A stretch of 64,000 nucleotides of DNA from QZKY01 sp963666295 (GCA_963666295.1 OY762707.1:1178001-1242000); one strand, 5' to 3'. Shown: positions 35,776 to 44,822, counted from the stretch's first letter. Notes: generated by a model not told the origin, from the letters alone. A program made the numbers and translations.

Positions 35776-37641
35776 ATGACTTTGCTGGAAACCATTAATG
35801 ATCCGACCGATCTCCGTAAGCTGAAACGATCCGAACTGACGCAGCTTGCTGACGAAATGCGAGAATTCATCGTGAGTTCTGTTTCCAAAACAGGAGGGCA
35901 TTTGTCTTCCAATCTGGGAACGGTTGAACTGACCATTGCCTTGCACCATGCTTTTGACACGCCGGAAGATCGTCTTATCTGGGACGTTGGACATCAAACC
36001 TACCCGCACAAAATCCTGACTGGCCGACGCGAGCAAATGCAGACGTTGCGTCAATTTAATGGCATCTCCGGTTTTCCGAAGCGCGACGAAAGTGACTATG
36101 ATGCGTTTGGCACTGCCCATTCATCCACTTCAATTTCTGCGGCGCTTGGTATGGCGCTGGCTGCCAGAAGCAAAGGCGAAGACCGATATGCCATTGCCGT
36201 TATCGGAGATGGTGCCATAACCGGTGGCATGGCGTTCGAAGCACTGAATAATGCTGGTGTTTACGAGGACATCAAGCTAATTGTTATCTTGAATGACAAT
36301 GACATGTCGATTTCCCCTCCCGTGGGTGCCTTGAATCGCTACTTCTCGCGACTGATGTCGGGTAAGTTTTATGAAAAGGCCAAAACCGTCGGGAAAACTG
36401 TCCTGCCGAAGCAAATGGTTCAATTGGCAAAGCGCTTTGAAGAGCATGCCAAAAGCATGATTTTGCCAACCAACGTCTTCGAGGAATTCGGTTTTAACTA
36501 TACCGGTCCGATTGATGGGCACAATATCGACACACTGCTGCAGGAACTGCAACTACTTAAAGGGCGCTCCGGTCCACAATTCCTGCATGTCGTCACCAAA
36601 AAAGGACAGGGATATAAACTGGCCGAAGCCAATCCCACGCTTTATCACGGTGCAGGAACGTTTAGCCCAGATATTGGTATTCGCCCTGTTGAAAGCCCGA
36701 AATTGACTTATACCGAAATTTTCGGGCAATGGCTATGTGACATGGCCAAACAGGATGAAAAGTTGATCGGAATTACGCCCGCCATGCGAGAGGGTTCCGG
36801 CATGGTGGAATTTGAAAAACAATGCCCGGATCGTTATTACGATGTCGGCATTGCCGAGCAACATGCGGTCACCTTTGCTGCCGGACTGGCCTGTGAAGGA
36901 TTTAAACCCGTTGTTGCCATTTATTCAACTTTCCTGCAGCGCGCCTATGACCAGCTCATTCATGATGTTGCGCTACAAGACCTTGATATCACCTTTGCAC
37001 TTGACCGTTCAGGTTTAGTTGGCGCTGATGGCGCCACCCATGCTGGTAATTACGACATGGCTTTCATGCGTTGCATTCCGAATATGGTCATCATGGCTCC
37101 TTCCGATGAAAATGAATGCCGTCGCATGCTGACAACTGCCTATCAATTTCCAGGCCCGGCTTCTGTTCGTTATCCACGCGGTGCCGGTGTGGGAATTGCT
37201 CTTGATCGAGATCTTGAAACCCTTCCTATCGGAAAAGGGGTCTTGCGCAGAGATGGCAAAAAAGTGGCCATTCTTGCATTTGGTTCCATGGTTGCCAATG
37301 CGATTGCTGCCGGCGAAGAGCTGGACGCTAGCGTGGCAGACATGCGTTTTGTCAAACCAATCGACACTAATCTTGTGTTGCAGCTGGCAAAAACCCATGA
37401 CTTGCTGGTAAGCATTGAAGAAGGATGTATCATGGGCGGCGCCGGATCTGCAGTCTCCGAAACCCTGTCTGAATTCGGAATCAAGACGCCAATCATGCAT
37501 CTTGGTTTGCCGGATGCTTTCATTGATCAAGGTGACACGGGCAAATTGCTTGAAATCTGTGGCCTTGATAGTAAAGGTATTGCGAAAGCGATTGCTGAGC
37601 GACTTCTTAAGGATGAGCCAAAACTGGTCGTCAACAATTAA
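35776..37641 (+). CDS. dxs: 1-deoxy-D-xylulose-5-phosphate synthase
   Basis: Thiamine-diphosphate enzyme making DXP from pyruvate and glyceraldehyde 3-phosphate; entry to the MEP isoprenoid route and to vitamin B6 (via PdxA) and thiamine. The 621-residue protein has GHQTYPHKILTGR near residue 69, the ThDP-binding GDGAITGGMAFEALNNAG near 145, and the transketolase motif GIAEQHAVTFAAGLA near 360. Third gene of xseB-ispA-dxs; the ATG at 35776 is two bases after the ispA stop. folE2 follows after about 100 bases. Confidence 0.96.
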   Translation: MTLLETINDPTDLRKLKRSELTQLADEMREFIVSSVSKTGGHLSSNLGTVELTIALHHAFDTPEDRLIWDVGHQTYPHKILTGRREQMQTLRQFNGISGFPKRDESDYDAFGTAHSSTSISAALGMALAARSKGEDRYAIAVIGDGAITGGMAFEALNNAGVYEDIKLIVILNDNDMSISPPVGALNRYFSRLMSGKFYEKAKTVGKTVLPKQMVQLAKRFEEHAKSMILPTNVFEEFGFNYTGPIDGHNIDTLLQELQLLKGRSGPQFLHVVTKKGQGYKLAEANPTLYHGAGTFSPDIGIRPVESPKLTYTEIFGQWLCDMAKQDEKLIGITPAMREGSGMVEFEKQCPDRYYDVGIAEQHAVTFAAGLACEGFKPVVAIYSTFLQRAYDQLIHDVALQDLDITFALDRSGLVGADGATHAGNYDMAFMRCIPNMVIMAPSDENECRRMLTTAYQFPGPASVRYPRGAGVGIALDRDLETLPIGKGVLRRDGKKVAILAFGSMVANAIAAGEELDASVADMRFVKPIDTNLVLQLAKTHDLLVSIEEGCIMGGAGSAVSETLSEFGIKTPIMHLGLPDAFIDQGDTGKLLEICGLDSKGIAKAIAERLLKDEPKLVVNN

Positions 37642-37740
37642 GTCTTCACTTAACACTTGAAAAGCGCGCTATCAGACTTTTTGATACGATTCTTTTCTCA
37701 TCATAATAAGATTCACCCGATCATCAGGAATAGCCAGATA

Positions 37741-38559
37741 ATGCCAACCAAAGAAGCTGTGGCAGCTAGTAACGCCATACCAGACATCCAGAATGCCTCT
37801 GACACAAGACGTATCGCGATTCAACGCGTTGGCGTCAAAGGGCTACGCTATCCCATCAGATTAAGATCAAAAAATGGAACAACGTCTTCTATCGGCATCT
37901 GGAACATGACGGTTGAGCTTCCGAAAGAAAAGAAAGGAACGCATATGTCGCGTTTCGTTGCACTTCTTGAGGAAAATAGCAAACATGAATCGGTTATGGA
38001 TCCCGTTTTGCTCGGGATTATGCTCAAAAACATGCTCGAATTACTGGAAGCAGAATCCGGCAGAATTGAACTGGCTTTTCCTTATTTCATCAACAAGACA
38101 GCGCCCATTTCCGGTGTCCAAAGCCTGATGGACTATGAAGTCAGCATGATTGGAGAAATCAACAAGGGGGAGATTGAAGTGTCGCTCAAAGTGGTCGTTC
38201 CTGTTACCAGTCTTTGTCCATGCTCCAAAGAAATCTCTGCCTATGGTGCACACAATCAGCGTTCCCACATCACTGTTGAGGCGGTTTTGAAAGATGTTTA
38301 TCCAATTGATGAACTTATATCATCCATTGAAGAACAAGCCTCCTGCGAACTATACGGTTTGCTCAAGCGTCCGGATGAAAAATACGTCACGGAACGTGCC
38401 TATGACAACCCAAAATTTGTCGAAGATTTGGTGCGGGATGTTGCAGGCATGCTCAACTCTGAAGAGCGTATCAGTGCTTACACACTGGAAGCGGAAAATT
38501 TTGAGTCCATTCACAATCATTCTGCCTACGCCAGAATAGAGTGTGACAAAAGACGCTGA
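37741..38559 (+). CDS. folE2: GTP cyclohydrolase FolE2 (type IB)
   Basis: Converts GTP to 7,8-dihydroneopterin triphosphate for folate and queuosine; the FolE2 type does not need zinc and is often used when zinc is scarce. The 272-residue protein begins MPTKEAVAASNAIPDIQN, with the active-site motif TSLCPCSKEIS near residue 154 followed by GAHNQRSH. Later it has ECD near the C-terminus. The upstream in-frame start would add 28 residues outside the family pattern. dxs-folE2 adjacency is common in betaproteobacteria. No Zur site was recognised upstream. Confidence 0.94.
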   Translation: MPTKEAVAASNAIPDIQNASDTRRIAIQRVGVKGLRYPIRLRSKNGTTSSIGIWNMTVELPKEKKGTHMSRFVALLEENSKHESVMDPVLLGIMLKNMLELLEAESGRIELAFPYFINKTAPISGVQSLMDYEVSMIGEINKGEIEVSLKVVVPVTSLCPCSKEISAYGAHNQRSHITVEAVLKDVYPIDELISSIEEQASCELYGLLKRPDEKYVTERAYDNPKFVEDLVRDVAGMLNSEERISAYTLEAENFESIHNHSAYARIECDKRR

Positions 38560-38562
38560 TTT

Positions 38563-39135
38563 TCAAAGCCAGGTAGGGCTTTTTGTCCAGTATATTTCCG
38601 ATACCCCTGTTTTGCTGTTGAGCGCACATGCCAGCACGAAAAACCAGTCTGAAAGCCGATTGATATAGGGTTTGATAGTGGGGTTGCTAACACCTTGTTC
38701 TGCATGAACTCCTTGTTCTGCGTGATATTGAACAATGGTTCTTTCCACACGTCTGCAAACGGCTCGGCACACATGTGCCAAACCTCCGGCGCGTGAACCC
38801 CCAGGAAGAACAAAACCTTTTATTTCAGGAAACATTGAATCGAGTATCTTTATTTCCGCTTCCAGCCTTTCAACAGCGAATTTTTCAGAAACTTCAAAGG
38901 AAGACGAAAATTCGATACCAAGATCAAATAACTCATGCTGAACTCTTAACAGCATTTTTCTTATTTCAGAAACCCAGACTTCTGAAAGCAGTAAACCAAT
39001 AAAAGAGTTCAATTCATCCAGTTCACCAAGAACCGTGATTGCTATATTGTTTTTCTTTAATCTTTGTCCAGACCTCAAAACAGAAGTTCCATCATCACCA
39101 TCTTTGGTAACAATTCCTGTAAGTTGCTTTTTCAT
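38563..39135 (-). CDS. Cob(I)alamin adenosyltransferase, PduO type
   Basis: Transfers adenosyl from ATP to cob(I)alamin, giving adenosylcobalamin. The 190-residue protein has the ATP-binding start TGIVTKDGDDGTSVL, ELDELNSFIGLL near residue 38, the core CRAVCRRVERTI near 123, and INRLSDWFFVLAC near 157. A direct duplication of HAEQGV (residues about 137-149) lengthens the loop between these last two elements. It is convergent with folE2 and divergent from pyrC. No other cobalamin genes are nearby, so salvage of imported corrinoid is likely. Confidence 0.92.
   Translation of the reverse strand: MKKQLTGIVTKDGDDGTSVLRSGQRLKKNNIAITVLGELDELNSFIGLLLSEVWVSEIRKMLLRVQHELFDLGIEFSSSFEVSEKFAVERLEAEIKILDSMFPEIKGFVLPGGSRAGGLAHVCRAVCRRVERTIVQYHAEQGVHAEQGVSNPTIKPYINRLSDWFFVLACALNSKTGVSEIYWTKSPTWL
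38693..38728. repeat. 18-base tandem duplication inside the adenosyltransferase gene
   Basis: CCTTGTTCTGC recurs with an 18-base period at 38693 and 38711; the two units share 11 identical bases and then drift. On the minus strand they encode HAEQGV twice, so the reading frame is kept. Confidence 0.8.
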
Positions 39136-39232
39136 TTAAGGCCCCACGAATTTTTTGCAGAGCTCAGAATACACAAAGACAGATATACTGAAATTATCCT
39201 AGATCAATTTTTACCAGAAACAAGGAAAACAT

Positions 39233-40279
39233 ATGCCCCAATCTGCGCAAAGTATCACAATCACACAACCTGATGACTGGCACGTGCATTTGCGTGATGG
39301 CGCTGCAATGAAAAGTGTGCTGCCGCATACCGCACGATGTTTTTCCAGAGCCATTATCATGCCGAATCTGTTGACACCAATCACTACCGTCGAACAGGCA
39401 CAGGCGTATCGGAACAGAATTCTGGCAGCTCTACCAGAGAAAATGCATTTTGAGCCTTTAATGACTTTGTATCTGACTGATAACACATCCGTAAAGGAAC
39501 TGCAGGACGTCAAATCTTCTGATTTCATTAAAGCTGTCAAACTATATCCTGCTGGTGCAACTACCAATTCGGATGCAGGTGTAACAAATCTCAGAAAGCG
39601 CTATCCATTGCTGGAAGAAATGCAAAAAATGGAATTGCCCCTTCTTGTCCACGGTGAAGTCACTGATCCAGATGTCGATATTTTCGATCGTGAAAATGTG
39701 TATATGGATAAGGTTCTTATTCCATTACGCAAGGATTTTCCAGAATTGAAGATTGTCTTTGAACACATTACAACCAAAGAAGCCGCTGAGTACGTTGCCT
39801 CTCATGAAGGACCAACTGCGGCAACAATTACACCCCATCATTTGATGTTTAACCGAAATTCCTTGTTCCAAGGGGGGATTCGTCCGCACTATTACTGTTT
39901 ACCCATTCTCAAAGAAGAAGATGATAGAAAAGCCTTGATAAAGGCGGCTACAAGTGGCTACAAGCGTTTTTTTTGCGGTACTGACTCAGCACCACACCCT
40001 AAAGAAGCAAAAGAGCGGATGGTGGGGTCTGCTGGCTGTTACAGCGCTCTGCATGCATTGGAATTTTATGCGCAGATTTTTGATGAAGCAGGAAAACTTG
40101 CGCAATTGGAATCGTTTACCAGTTTGAATGGCCCCAATTTTTATCAGCTGCCAGTCAACAAGAAAAAGATAACATTGATAAAAAAAGATTGGATTGTTCC
40201 GGAAAATGTTCCTTTTGGGGATACGGTGGTGGTTCCGATACATGCGGGTGAAAAGCTATCCTGGAAATTTTTAGATTAA
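39233..40279 (+). CDS. pyrC: Dihydroorotase PyrC (class II)
   Basis: Zinc amidohydrolase closing carbamoyl-aspartate to dihydroorotate in pyrimidine synthesis. The 348-residue length equals E. coli PyrC. DDWHVHLRDG near residues 14-23 carries the metal-binding HxH; the carboxylated Lys is in KAVKLYPAGATTNSDAGV near 103; HGEV near 140, EHITT near 178 and CGTDSAPH near 252 complete the metal and catalytic set. Single gene within an AT-rich tract, upstream of the mnmG cluster. pyrE, two steps later in the pathway, is at 44.8 kb. Confidence 0.96.
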   Translation: MPQSAQSITITQPDDWHVHLRDGAAMKSVLPHTARCFSRAIIMPNLLTPITTVEQAQAYRNRILAALPEKMHFEPLMTLYLTDNTSVKELQDVKSSDFIKAVKLYPAGATTNSDAGVTNLRKRYPLLEEMQKMELPLLVHGEVTDPDVDIFDRENVYMDKVLIPLRKDFPELKIVFEHITTKEAAEYVASHEGPTAATITPHHLMFNRNSLFQGGIRPHYYCLPILKEEDDRKALIKAATSGYKRFFCGTDSAPHPKEAKERMVGSAGCYSALHALEFYAQIFDEAGKLAQLESFTSLNGPNFYQLPVNKKKITLIKKDWIVPENVPFGDTVVVPIHAGEKLSWKFLD

Positions 40280-40330
40280 ATTAATAAGTATTTATATATA
40301 TAAAGACTGTTAATGAACAAAGCACCTATT

Positions 40331-40339
40331 TGTGGATAA
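40331..40339 (-). promoter_or_regulatory. Perfect DnaA box in the pyrC-mnmG gap
   Basis: TGTGGATAA is the complement of the consensus DnaA box TTATCCACA. A second near-match, TTCTCCACA (one mismatch, 40477-40485), lies just before the parS site. Both are in a strongly AT-rich gap of about 240 bases before mnmG, the place of oriC in E. coli. Whether this is an origin, a DnaA titration site or chance cannot be decided here. Confidence 0.5.
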
Positions 40340-40486
40340 GTATCAAAATCTGATCTATATCAACAATTTGAAAGAAATATAATTCAATTTTGAAGATTAG
40401 CGTGAAATTGAACAACTTTTTAAGAAAGATCAAAGGTAGCTTAAGACCACAGTATTTTCATAAGTTATCACCATTTTTCTCCACAA

Positions 40487-40502
40487 TGTTCCACGTGAAA
40501 CA
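40487..40502. promoter_or_regulatory. parS site upstream of mnmG (one mismatch)
   Basis: TGTTCCACGTGAAACA differs from the consensus 16-base parS palindrome (TGTTTCACGTGAAACA) at one position. Located 19 bases before mnmG and 2.6 kb before parA; ParB should load here. Confidence 0.85.
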
Positions 40503-40520
40503 AATGAGTTAATAAAAGCG

Positions 40521-42449
40521 ATGATGTATTCAGAAGAATTTGAAGTGATTGTTGTTGGTGGAGGGCACGCAGGAACAGAGGCCGCTTTGGTAGCAGCTAG
40601 AATGGGCAAGAAAACGATTTTATTGACCCATAACTTTGAAACCTTGGGCCAGCTTTCTTGTAATCCATCTATCGGTGGTATTGGGAAGGGGCATTTGGTT
40701 AAGGAGGTGGATGCGCTGGGTGGTGCAATGGCAATTGCTACAGATGAGGCGGGCATTCAATTTAGAATATTGAATTCATCCAAAGGGCCCGCAGTTCGCG
40801 CTACGAGAGCGCAGGTTGATCGTGCGCTTTATCGCGCAGCAATAAGGAGGCGATTAGAGCAACAACCTAACCTACTTTTATTTCAGCAGGCAGTTGATGA
40901 TCTGATAATTGAGAATAATTGCGTGAAGGGTGTCGTTACCCAATCTGGGATTGAGTTTTTGGCGAAAACGGTCATTTTGACAGTTGGAACTTTTCTGGAT
41001 GGTAAGTTGCACGTGGGAATGAGTAATTTTCCTGGAGGTAGGGCAGGAGACCCACCTTCGGTAAAGTTGGCAGAAAAACTTCGTAAACTAAATTTACCTG
41101 TTGGAAGATTAAAGACGGGCACTCCGCCAAGGATTGACGGAAACACCATAGACTTTTCTGTCATGCAGGAACAAAAGGGTGATTTGGATCCTGTACCGGT
41201 GTTTTCTTATTTTGGAACCGTAAAAATGCATCCAGAACAGGTCTCTTGTTGGATTACACATACCAATTTGAATACGCACGGCATCATAAGAGAAGGTTTG
41301 GATAGAAGCCCACTTTTTTCGGGTGTAATTGAAGGCATTGGTCCGCGTTACTGTCCATCTATAGAAGATAAAATTCATCGCTATTCTGATAAAGATTCCC
41401 ATCAAATTTTTCTGGAACCAGAAGGTTTGGGCACTAATGAATATTACCCAAACGGGATATCGACAAGTTTACCGTTTGATATGCAACTGGATTTAGTGCG
41501 CTCAATGAAAGGCTTGGAGAAGGCACATATCTTGAGGCCGGGATATGCAATCGAATATGATTATTTTGATCCACGCTGCCTGAAGAGTACGCTCGAAACG
41601 AAAGAGATAAGCGGATTGTATTTTGCCGGGCAACTTAATGGAACAACCGGTTATGAAGAGGCGGCGGCGCAAGGTTTGTTAGCAGGAATTAATGCCGCAT
41701 TACAGGCATCAGGTAAAGCGGCTTGGACTCCGAGAAGAGATGAAGCATATATCGGTGTCATGGTAGATGACCTTGTAACGAAAGGCGTTACTGAACCTTA
41801 TCGTATGTTTACCAGCCGTGCGGAATATCGGTTGAGTTTAAGGGAAGATAATGCAGATATGCGGCTCACCGAGATTGGTCGAAACTTGGGTTGTGTTACA
41901 GATGAGCAATGGAATACTTTTAAGAAAAAGCGCGATGATGTTTCACGTGAAACAGAAAGACTTAAATCTAGTTGGGTACATCCGCGTGTATTGGGTGAAG
42001 GCGAGGCGGAGCGTGTTTTGGGAAAGGAAATAGAGAGAGAATATACGTTCGCTGATTTGTTGCGGCGCCCCAATGTTGATTACGATAAGTTGATGAAGAT
42101 AAAAGGGGTGGATGACCAATATTTGATTGGGCCTGGTGTGTCAGATAAGCAGGTTAAAGAGCAGGTGGAAATCCAAATCAAGTATGCAGGTTACATCGAG
42201 CGACAATCCAAAGAAATAGAGCGTCATAAAAATTTTGAACATACTCCTTTGCCGAACAACCTGGATTATAAGCAAATTGCGACCATGTCCTTGGAGGTAA
42301 GGCAGATCTTGCAGAAATATCGACCGGAAACACTCGGGCAAGCATCACGTATATCAGGTGTGACACCAGCCGCCATATCCTTATTGCTTGTCTACTTGAA
42401 GAAAAATGGATGGACGGGCGCGAATGAATCAGAAAAGCAGTGTGTATGA
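40521..42449 (+). CDS. mnmG: tRNA uridine-5-carboxymethylaminomethyl synthesis enzyme MnmG (GidA)
   Basis: FAD enzyme that, with MnmE, builds the cmnm5 group at wobble U34. The 642-residue protein has the dinucleotide-binding VIVVGGGHAGTEAA near residue 9 and the conserved GRLKTGTPPRIDG near 196. Later hallmarks are YFAGQLNGTTGYEEAAAQG near 370 and the C-terminal helical domain that binds MnmE. Start is one of two adjacent ATGs (40521 or 40524). Heads mnmG-rsmG-parA-parB; overlaps rsmG by four bases. A perfect parS lies inside its coding sequence. More AT-rich than the genes at either end of the window. Confidence 0.96.
   Translation: MMYSEEFEVIVVGGGHAGTEAALVAARMGKKTILLTHNFETLGQLSCNPSIGGIGKGHLVKEVDALGGAMAIATDEAGIQFRILNSSKGPAVRATRAQVDRALYRAAIRRRLEQQPNLLLFQQAVDDLIIENNCVKGVVTQSGIEFLAKTVILTVGTFLDGKLHVGMSNFPGGRAGDPPSVKLAEKLRKLNLPVGRLKTGTPPRIDGNTIDFSVMQEQKGDLDPVPVFSYFGTVKMHPEQVSCWITHTNLNTHGIIREGLDRSPLFSGVIEGIGPRYCPSIEDKIHRYSDKDSHQIFLEPEGLGTNEYYPNGISTSLPFDMQLDLVRSMKGLEKAHILRPGYAIEYDYFDPRCLKSTLETKEISGLYFAGQLNGTTGYEEAAAQGLLAGINAALQASGKAAWTPRRDEAYIGVMVDDLVTKGVTEPYRMFTSRAEYRLSLREDNADMRLTEIGRNLGCVTDEQWNTFKKKRDDVSRETERLKSSWVHPRVLGEGEAERVLGKEIEREYTFADLLRRPNVDYDKLMKIKGVDDQYLIGPGVSDKQVKEQVEIQIKYAGYIERQSKEIERHKNFEHTPLPNNLDYKQIATMSLEVRQILQKYRPETLGQASRISGVTPAAISLLLVYLKKNGWTGANESEKQCV
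41939..41954. promoter_or_regulatory. Perfect parS site inside mnmG
   Basis: TGTTTCACGTGAAACA is an exact copy of the consensus bacterial parS palindrome. It is read as the codons for VSRET in mnmG, so the site is preserved within a coding frame. Confidence 0.95.
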
Positions 42450-43099
42450 AAAATTTTGATCGAACAAAGATAGTAGGGCGTTTATCCAAAGGGCTTGTGG
42501 ACTTATCGATTCAATTAGATCAAGAGCAGCAAGAAAAACTGATTGATTACCTTTTCTTGTTAAATAAATGGAACGCGGTGTACAACCTGACAGCGGTCAG
42601 AGAGCCTGAAAAGATGGTTGTGCAACATTTACTTGATTCTCTTGCTTTGGCGCCAGACATTAAAGATGCAAAACATGTGCTTGATGTCGGCTCAGGAGGT
42701 GGCTTGCCTGGTATGGTTCTGGCGATTGCCTGTCCAGAAACAAAGTTTAGTTTGATTGATAAGGTGCAGAAAAAGGGCGCTTTCCTGAATCAGGTAAAAG
42801 CAGAACTGGGATTGCTGAATGTGTCGGTTTATACTGGTTCGGTTGAGTCACTTGAAGTAGATCAACTTTTTGATGTGATTACATCCCGCGCATTTTCGGA
42901 TTTAAAAAACTTCATTAATTTATCCAGCCATTTACTTGGCCAGGGGGGCAGTTTTATTGCCATGAAGGGCACGGTTCCACTCGAAGAGATGGAAGCATTA
43001 CCGGATGGATATGTGATCGAAGCGGTTAATCCGGTTTTAGTGCCGGGCCTAGATGCACAGCGCCACTTGTTATTTATTAAGAGAGAACAGCGGATTTAA
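42446..43099 (+). CDS. rsmG: 16S rRNA m7G527 methyltransferase RsmG (GidB)
   Basis: Methylates N7 of G527 in 16S rRNA; loss gives low-level streptomycin resistance in other bacteria. The 217-residue protein has LLNKWNAVYNLTAVREPEKM near residue 31 and the SAM-binding VLDVGSGGGLPGMVLAIACP near residues 72-91. TSRAFSDLKNF, near 145, is also characteristic. Start ATG at 42446 overlaps the mnmG stop (ATGA), so translation is coupled. parA begins four bases after its stop. Confidence 0.95.
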   Translation: MKNFDRTKIVGRLSKGLVDLSIQLDQEQQEKLIDYLFLLNKWNAVYNLTAVREPEKMVVQHLLDSLALAPDIKDAKHVLDVGSGGGLPGMVLAIACPETKFSLIDKVQKKGAFLNQVKAELGLLNVSVYTGSVESLEVDQLFDVITSRAFSDLKNFINLSSHLLGQGGSFIAMKGTVPLEEMEALPDGYVIEAVNPVLVPGLDAQRHLLFIKREQRI

Positions 43100-43103
43100 T
43101 TAA

Positions 43104-43874
43104 ATGGCCAGAATTTTTTGCGTTGCTAACCAAAAAGGCGGTGTTGGTAAAACCACCACCACGATCAATCTTGCTGCGGCACTCGCAACGCTGGAACAAC
43201 GCGTTCTTTTGATTGATCTTGATCCGCAAGGTAATGCAACAATGGGTTCTGGCATTAACAAGGCGGGCCTTTCAGAGTCGACCTATGAAGTTTTGTTGGG
43301 TGAAAGTGACATAAAAGGCGCTGTGCAAGTTTCTGAAGCAGGTAGATTTCATGTGTTGCCTTCCAATCGGGAATTGGCCGGTGCGGAAGTTGAAATGGTT
43401 AATTTGGCACAGAGAGAATCTCGCTTGAAAATCGCCCTGGAGGCTATCAAGCATGATTACGATTTTATTCTGATTGATTGTCCCCCGGCACTCTCTATGT
43501 TGACGCTCAATGCGTTGTGCGCAGCGCATGGTGTCGTCATTCCTATGCAATGTGAATACTACGCGCTGGAAGGACTGTCCGACCTGGTTAATACCATCAG
43601 GAAAGTGCATGCCAATCTGAATCGTGAATTACAGATTATTGGCTTGTTGCGTGTGATGTTTGACCCGCGCATTACACTGTCGCAACAGGTTTCTGCGCAA
43701 CTGGAGGAGCACTTTGGCGACAAGGTGTTCAAGACCATCATCCCGCGCAATGTTCGACTGGCGGAAGCGCCTTCATATGGCATCCCTGGTGTGAGTTTCG
43801 ATCCCAATTCAAAAGGTGCTAAAGCCTATATTGAATTCGGTGCAGAAATGCTGGAATGGATTACGTCAAAATAA
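43104..43874 (+). CDS. parA: Chromosome partitioning ATPase ParA (Soj)
   Basis: Binds DNA non-specifically as an ATP dimer and moves ParB-parS complexes to segregate origins. The 256-residue protein is the short chromosomal type without an N-terminal HTH. The deviant Walker A motif KGGVGKTTTT (residues 11-20) has both signature lysines, Lys11 and Lys16, and IDLDPQGNAT near 38 and LIDCPPALSM near 122 follow. Four bases after rsmG and 23 before parB. The rsmG-parA-parB order is normal for origin-proximal regions. Confidence 0.96.
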   Translation: MARIFCVANQKGGVGKTTTTINLAAALATLEQRVLLIDLDPQGNATMGSGINKAGLSESTYEVLLGESDIKGAVQVSEAGRFHVLPSNRELAGAEVEMVNLAQRESRLKIALEAIKHDYDFILIDCPPALSMLTLNALCAAHGVVIPMQCEYYALEGLSDLVNTIRKVHANLNRELQIIGLLRVMFDPRITLSQQVSAQLEEHFGDKVFKTIIPRNVRLAEAPSYGIPGVSFDPNSKGAKAYIEFGAEMLEWITSK

Positions 43875-43897
43875 GAAGAGAATCGGGAAAAGAAAAA

Positions 43898-44782
43898 ATG
43901 GCAAGCAAAAAACCAAAAGGATTGGGACGTGGACTGGATGCTTTACTCGGTAGTGGGGTGAACATTACGGAAGAAGCGGCGAAGGGATCACCAACAACCA
44001 TTCAAATGGAGCAACTGCATGCAGGGCGTTATCAGCCGCGTACTCGAATGGATGAAGGTGCGTTGAACGAGCTTGCGGATTCAATACGCGAACAAGGCGT
44101 CATGCAGCCGATTCTGGTTCGTTTATCTGGCTCAAAGGATGGTAAGGATACTTACGAAATTATTGCCGGTGAGCGCCGCTTTCGCGCGTCTCAAATTGCA
44201 GGATTGAGCGAAATGCCTGCGCTGGTCAAGGATGTCGATGACCAGGCGGCAGCGGCGATGGCGTTGATTGAAAATATCCAGCGCGAAGACTTGAACCCAC
44301 TCGAGGAAGCGCAAGGCATACACCGACTGATTACGGATTTCGGATTTACGCATGAGCAGGCGGCCAAATCGGTCGGCCGCTCCCGTAGCGCCGTATCCAA
44401 TATGTTGCGCCTGTTGAATCTGGTCAAGCCAGTGCAAACGATGTTGATGGCGGGAGATATTGATATGGGGCATGCACGCGCTTTGCTCGCCGTGGATGGC
44501 GCAACCCAGATTACGCTAGCGAGCGAAATTGTTGGCAAACGCATGTCGGTACGTGAAGCTGAAAAGCTGGTCACCAAATATCTGAACCAGCAAGCAAATA
44601 CGAGTCGTAAACGACAAAAGGAAAAATCGCGCGATATCGCACAACTAGAAAATGAGTTATCCGACTTGTTGGCGACGCAAGTGGAATTCAAGATCAATAC
44701 AAAGGGTGGGGGTCAGATGGTCATCGATTTTGCGAATCTGGATGTGCTGGATGGCTTGATCGCCAAGATAAAAAATAATTAA
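43898..44782 (+). CDS. parB: Chromosome partitioning protein ParB (Spo0J)
   Basis: CTP-dependent clamp that loads at parS and spreads along DNA. The 294-residue protein starts MASKKPKGLGRGLDALLG, which also carries the N-terminal ParA-stimulating basic region. The CTP-binding motif AGERRFRASQIAG lies near residue 90, the helix-turn-helix EQAAKSVGRSRSAVSNMLRLL near 150-170, and a C-terminal dimerisation domain after about 235. The upstream in-frame start overlapping parA is less likely, since the true ATG has a purine-rich AGAAAA region before it. Two parS sites are nearby. Confidence 0.95.
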   Translation: MASKKPKGLGRGLDALLGSGVNITEEAAKGSPTTIQMEQLHAGRYQPRTRMDEGALNELADSIREQGVMQPILVRLSGSKDGKDTYEIIAGERRFRASQIAGLSEMPALVKDVDDQAAAAMALIENIQREDLNPLEEAQGIHRLITDFGFTHEQAAKSVGRSRSAVSNMLRLLNLVKPVQTMLMAGDIDMGHARALLAVDGATQITLASEIVGKRMSVREAEKLVTKYLNQQANTSRKRQKEKSRDIAQLENELSDLLATQVEFKINTKGGGQMVIDFANLDVLDGLIAKIKNN

Positions 44783-44797
44783 TTAATTCAAAGGGTT

Positions 44798-44820
44798 AGC
44801 GCCAATAATGGCGCTTTTCT
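44798..44820 (+). terminator. Intrinsic terminator after parB
   Basis: AGCGCCA-ATAA-TGGCGCT followed by TTTCTC. Sits between convergent parB and pyrE, 15 bases after the parB stop. Confidence 0.8.
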
Positions 44821-44822
44821 CT

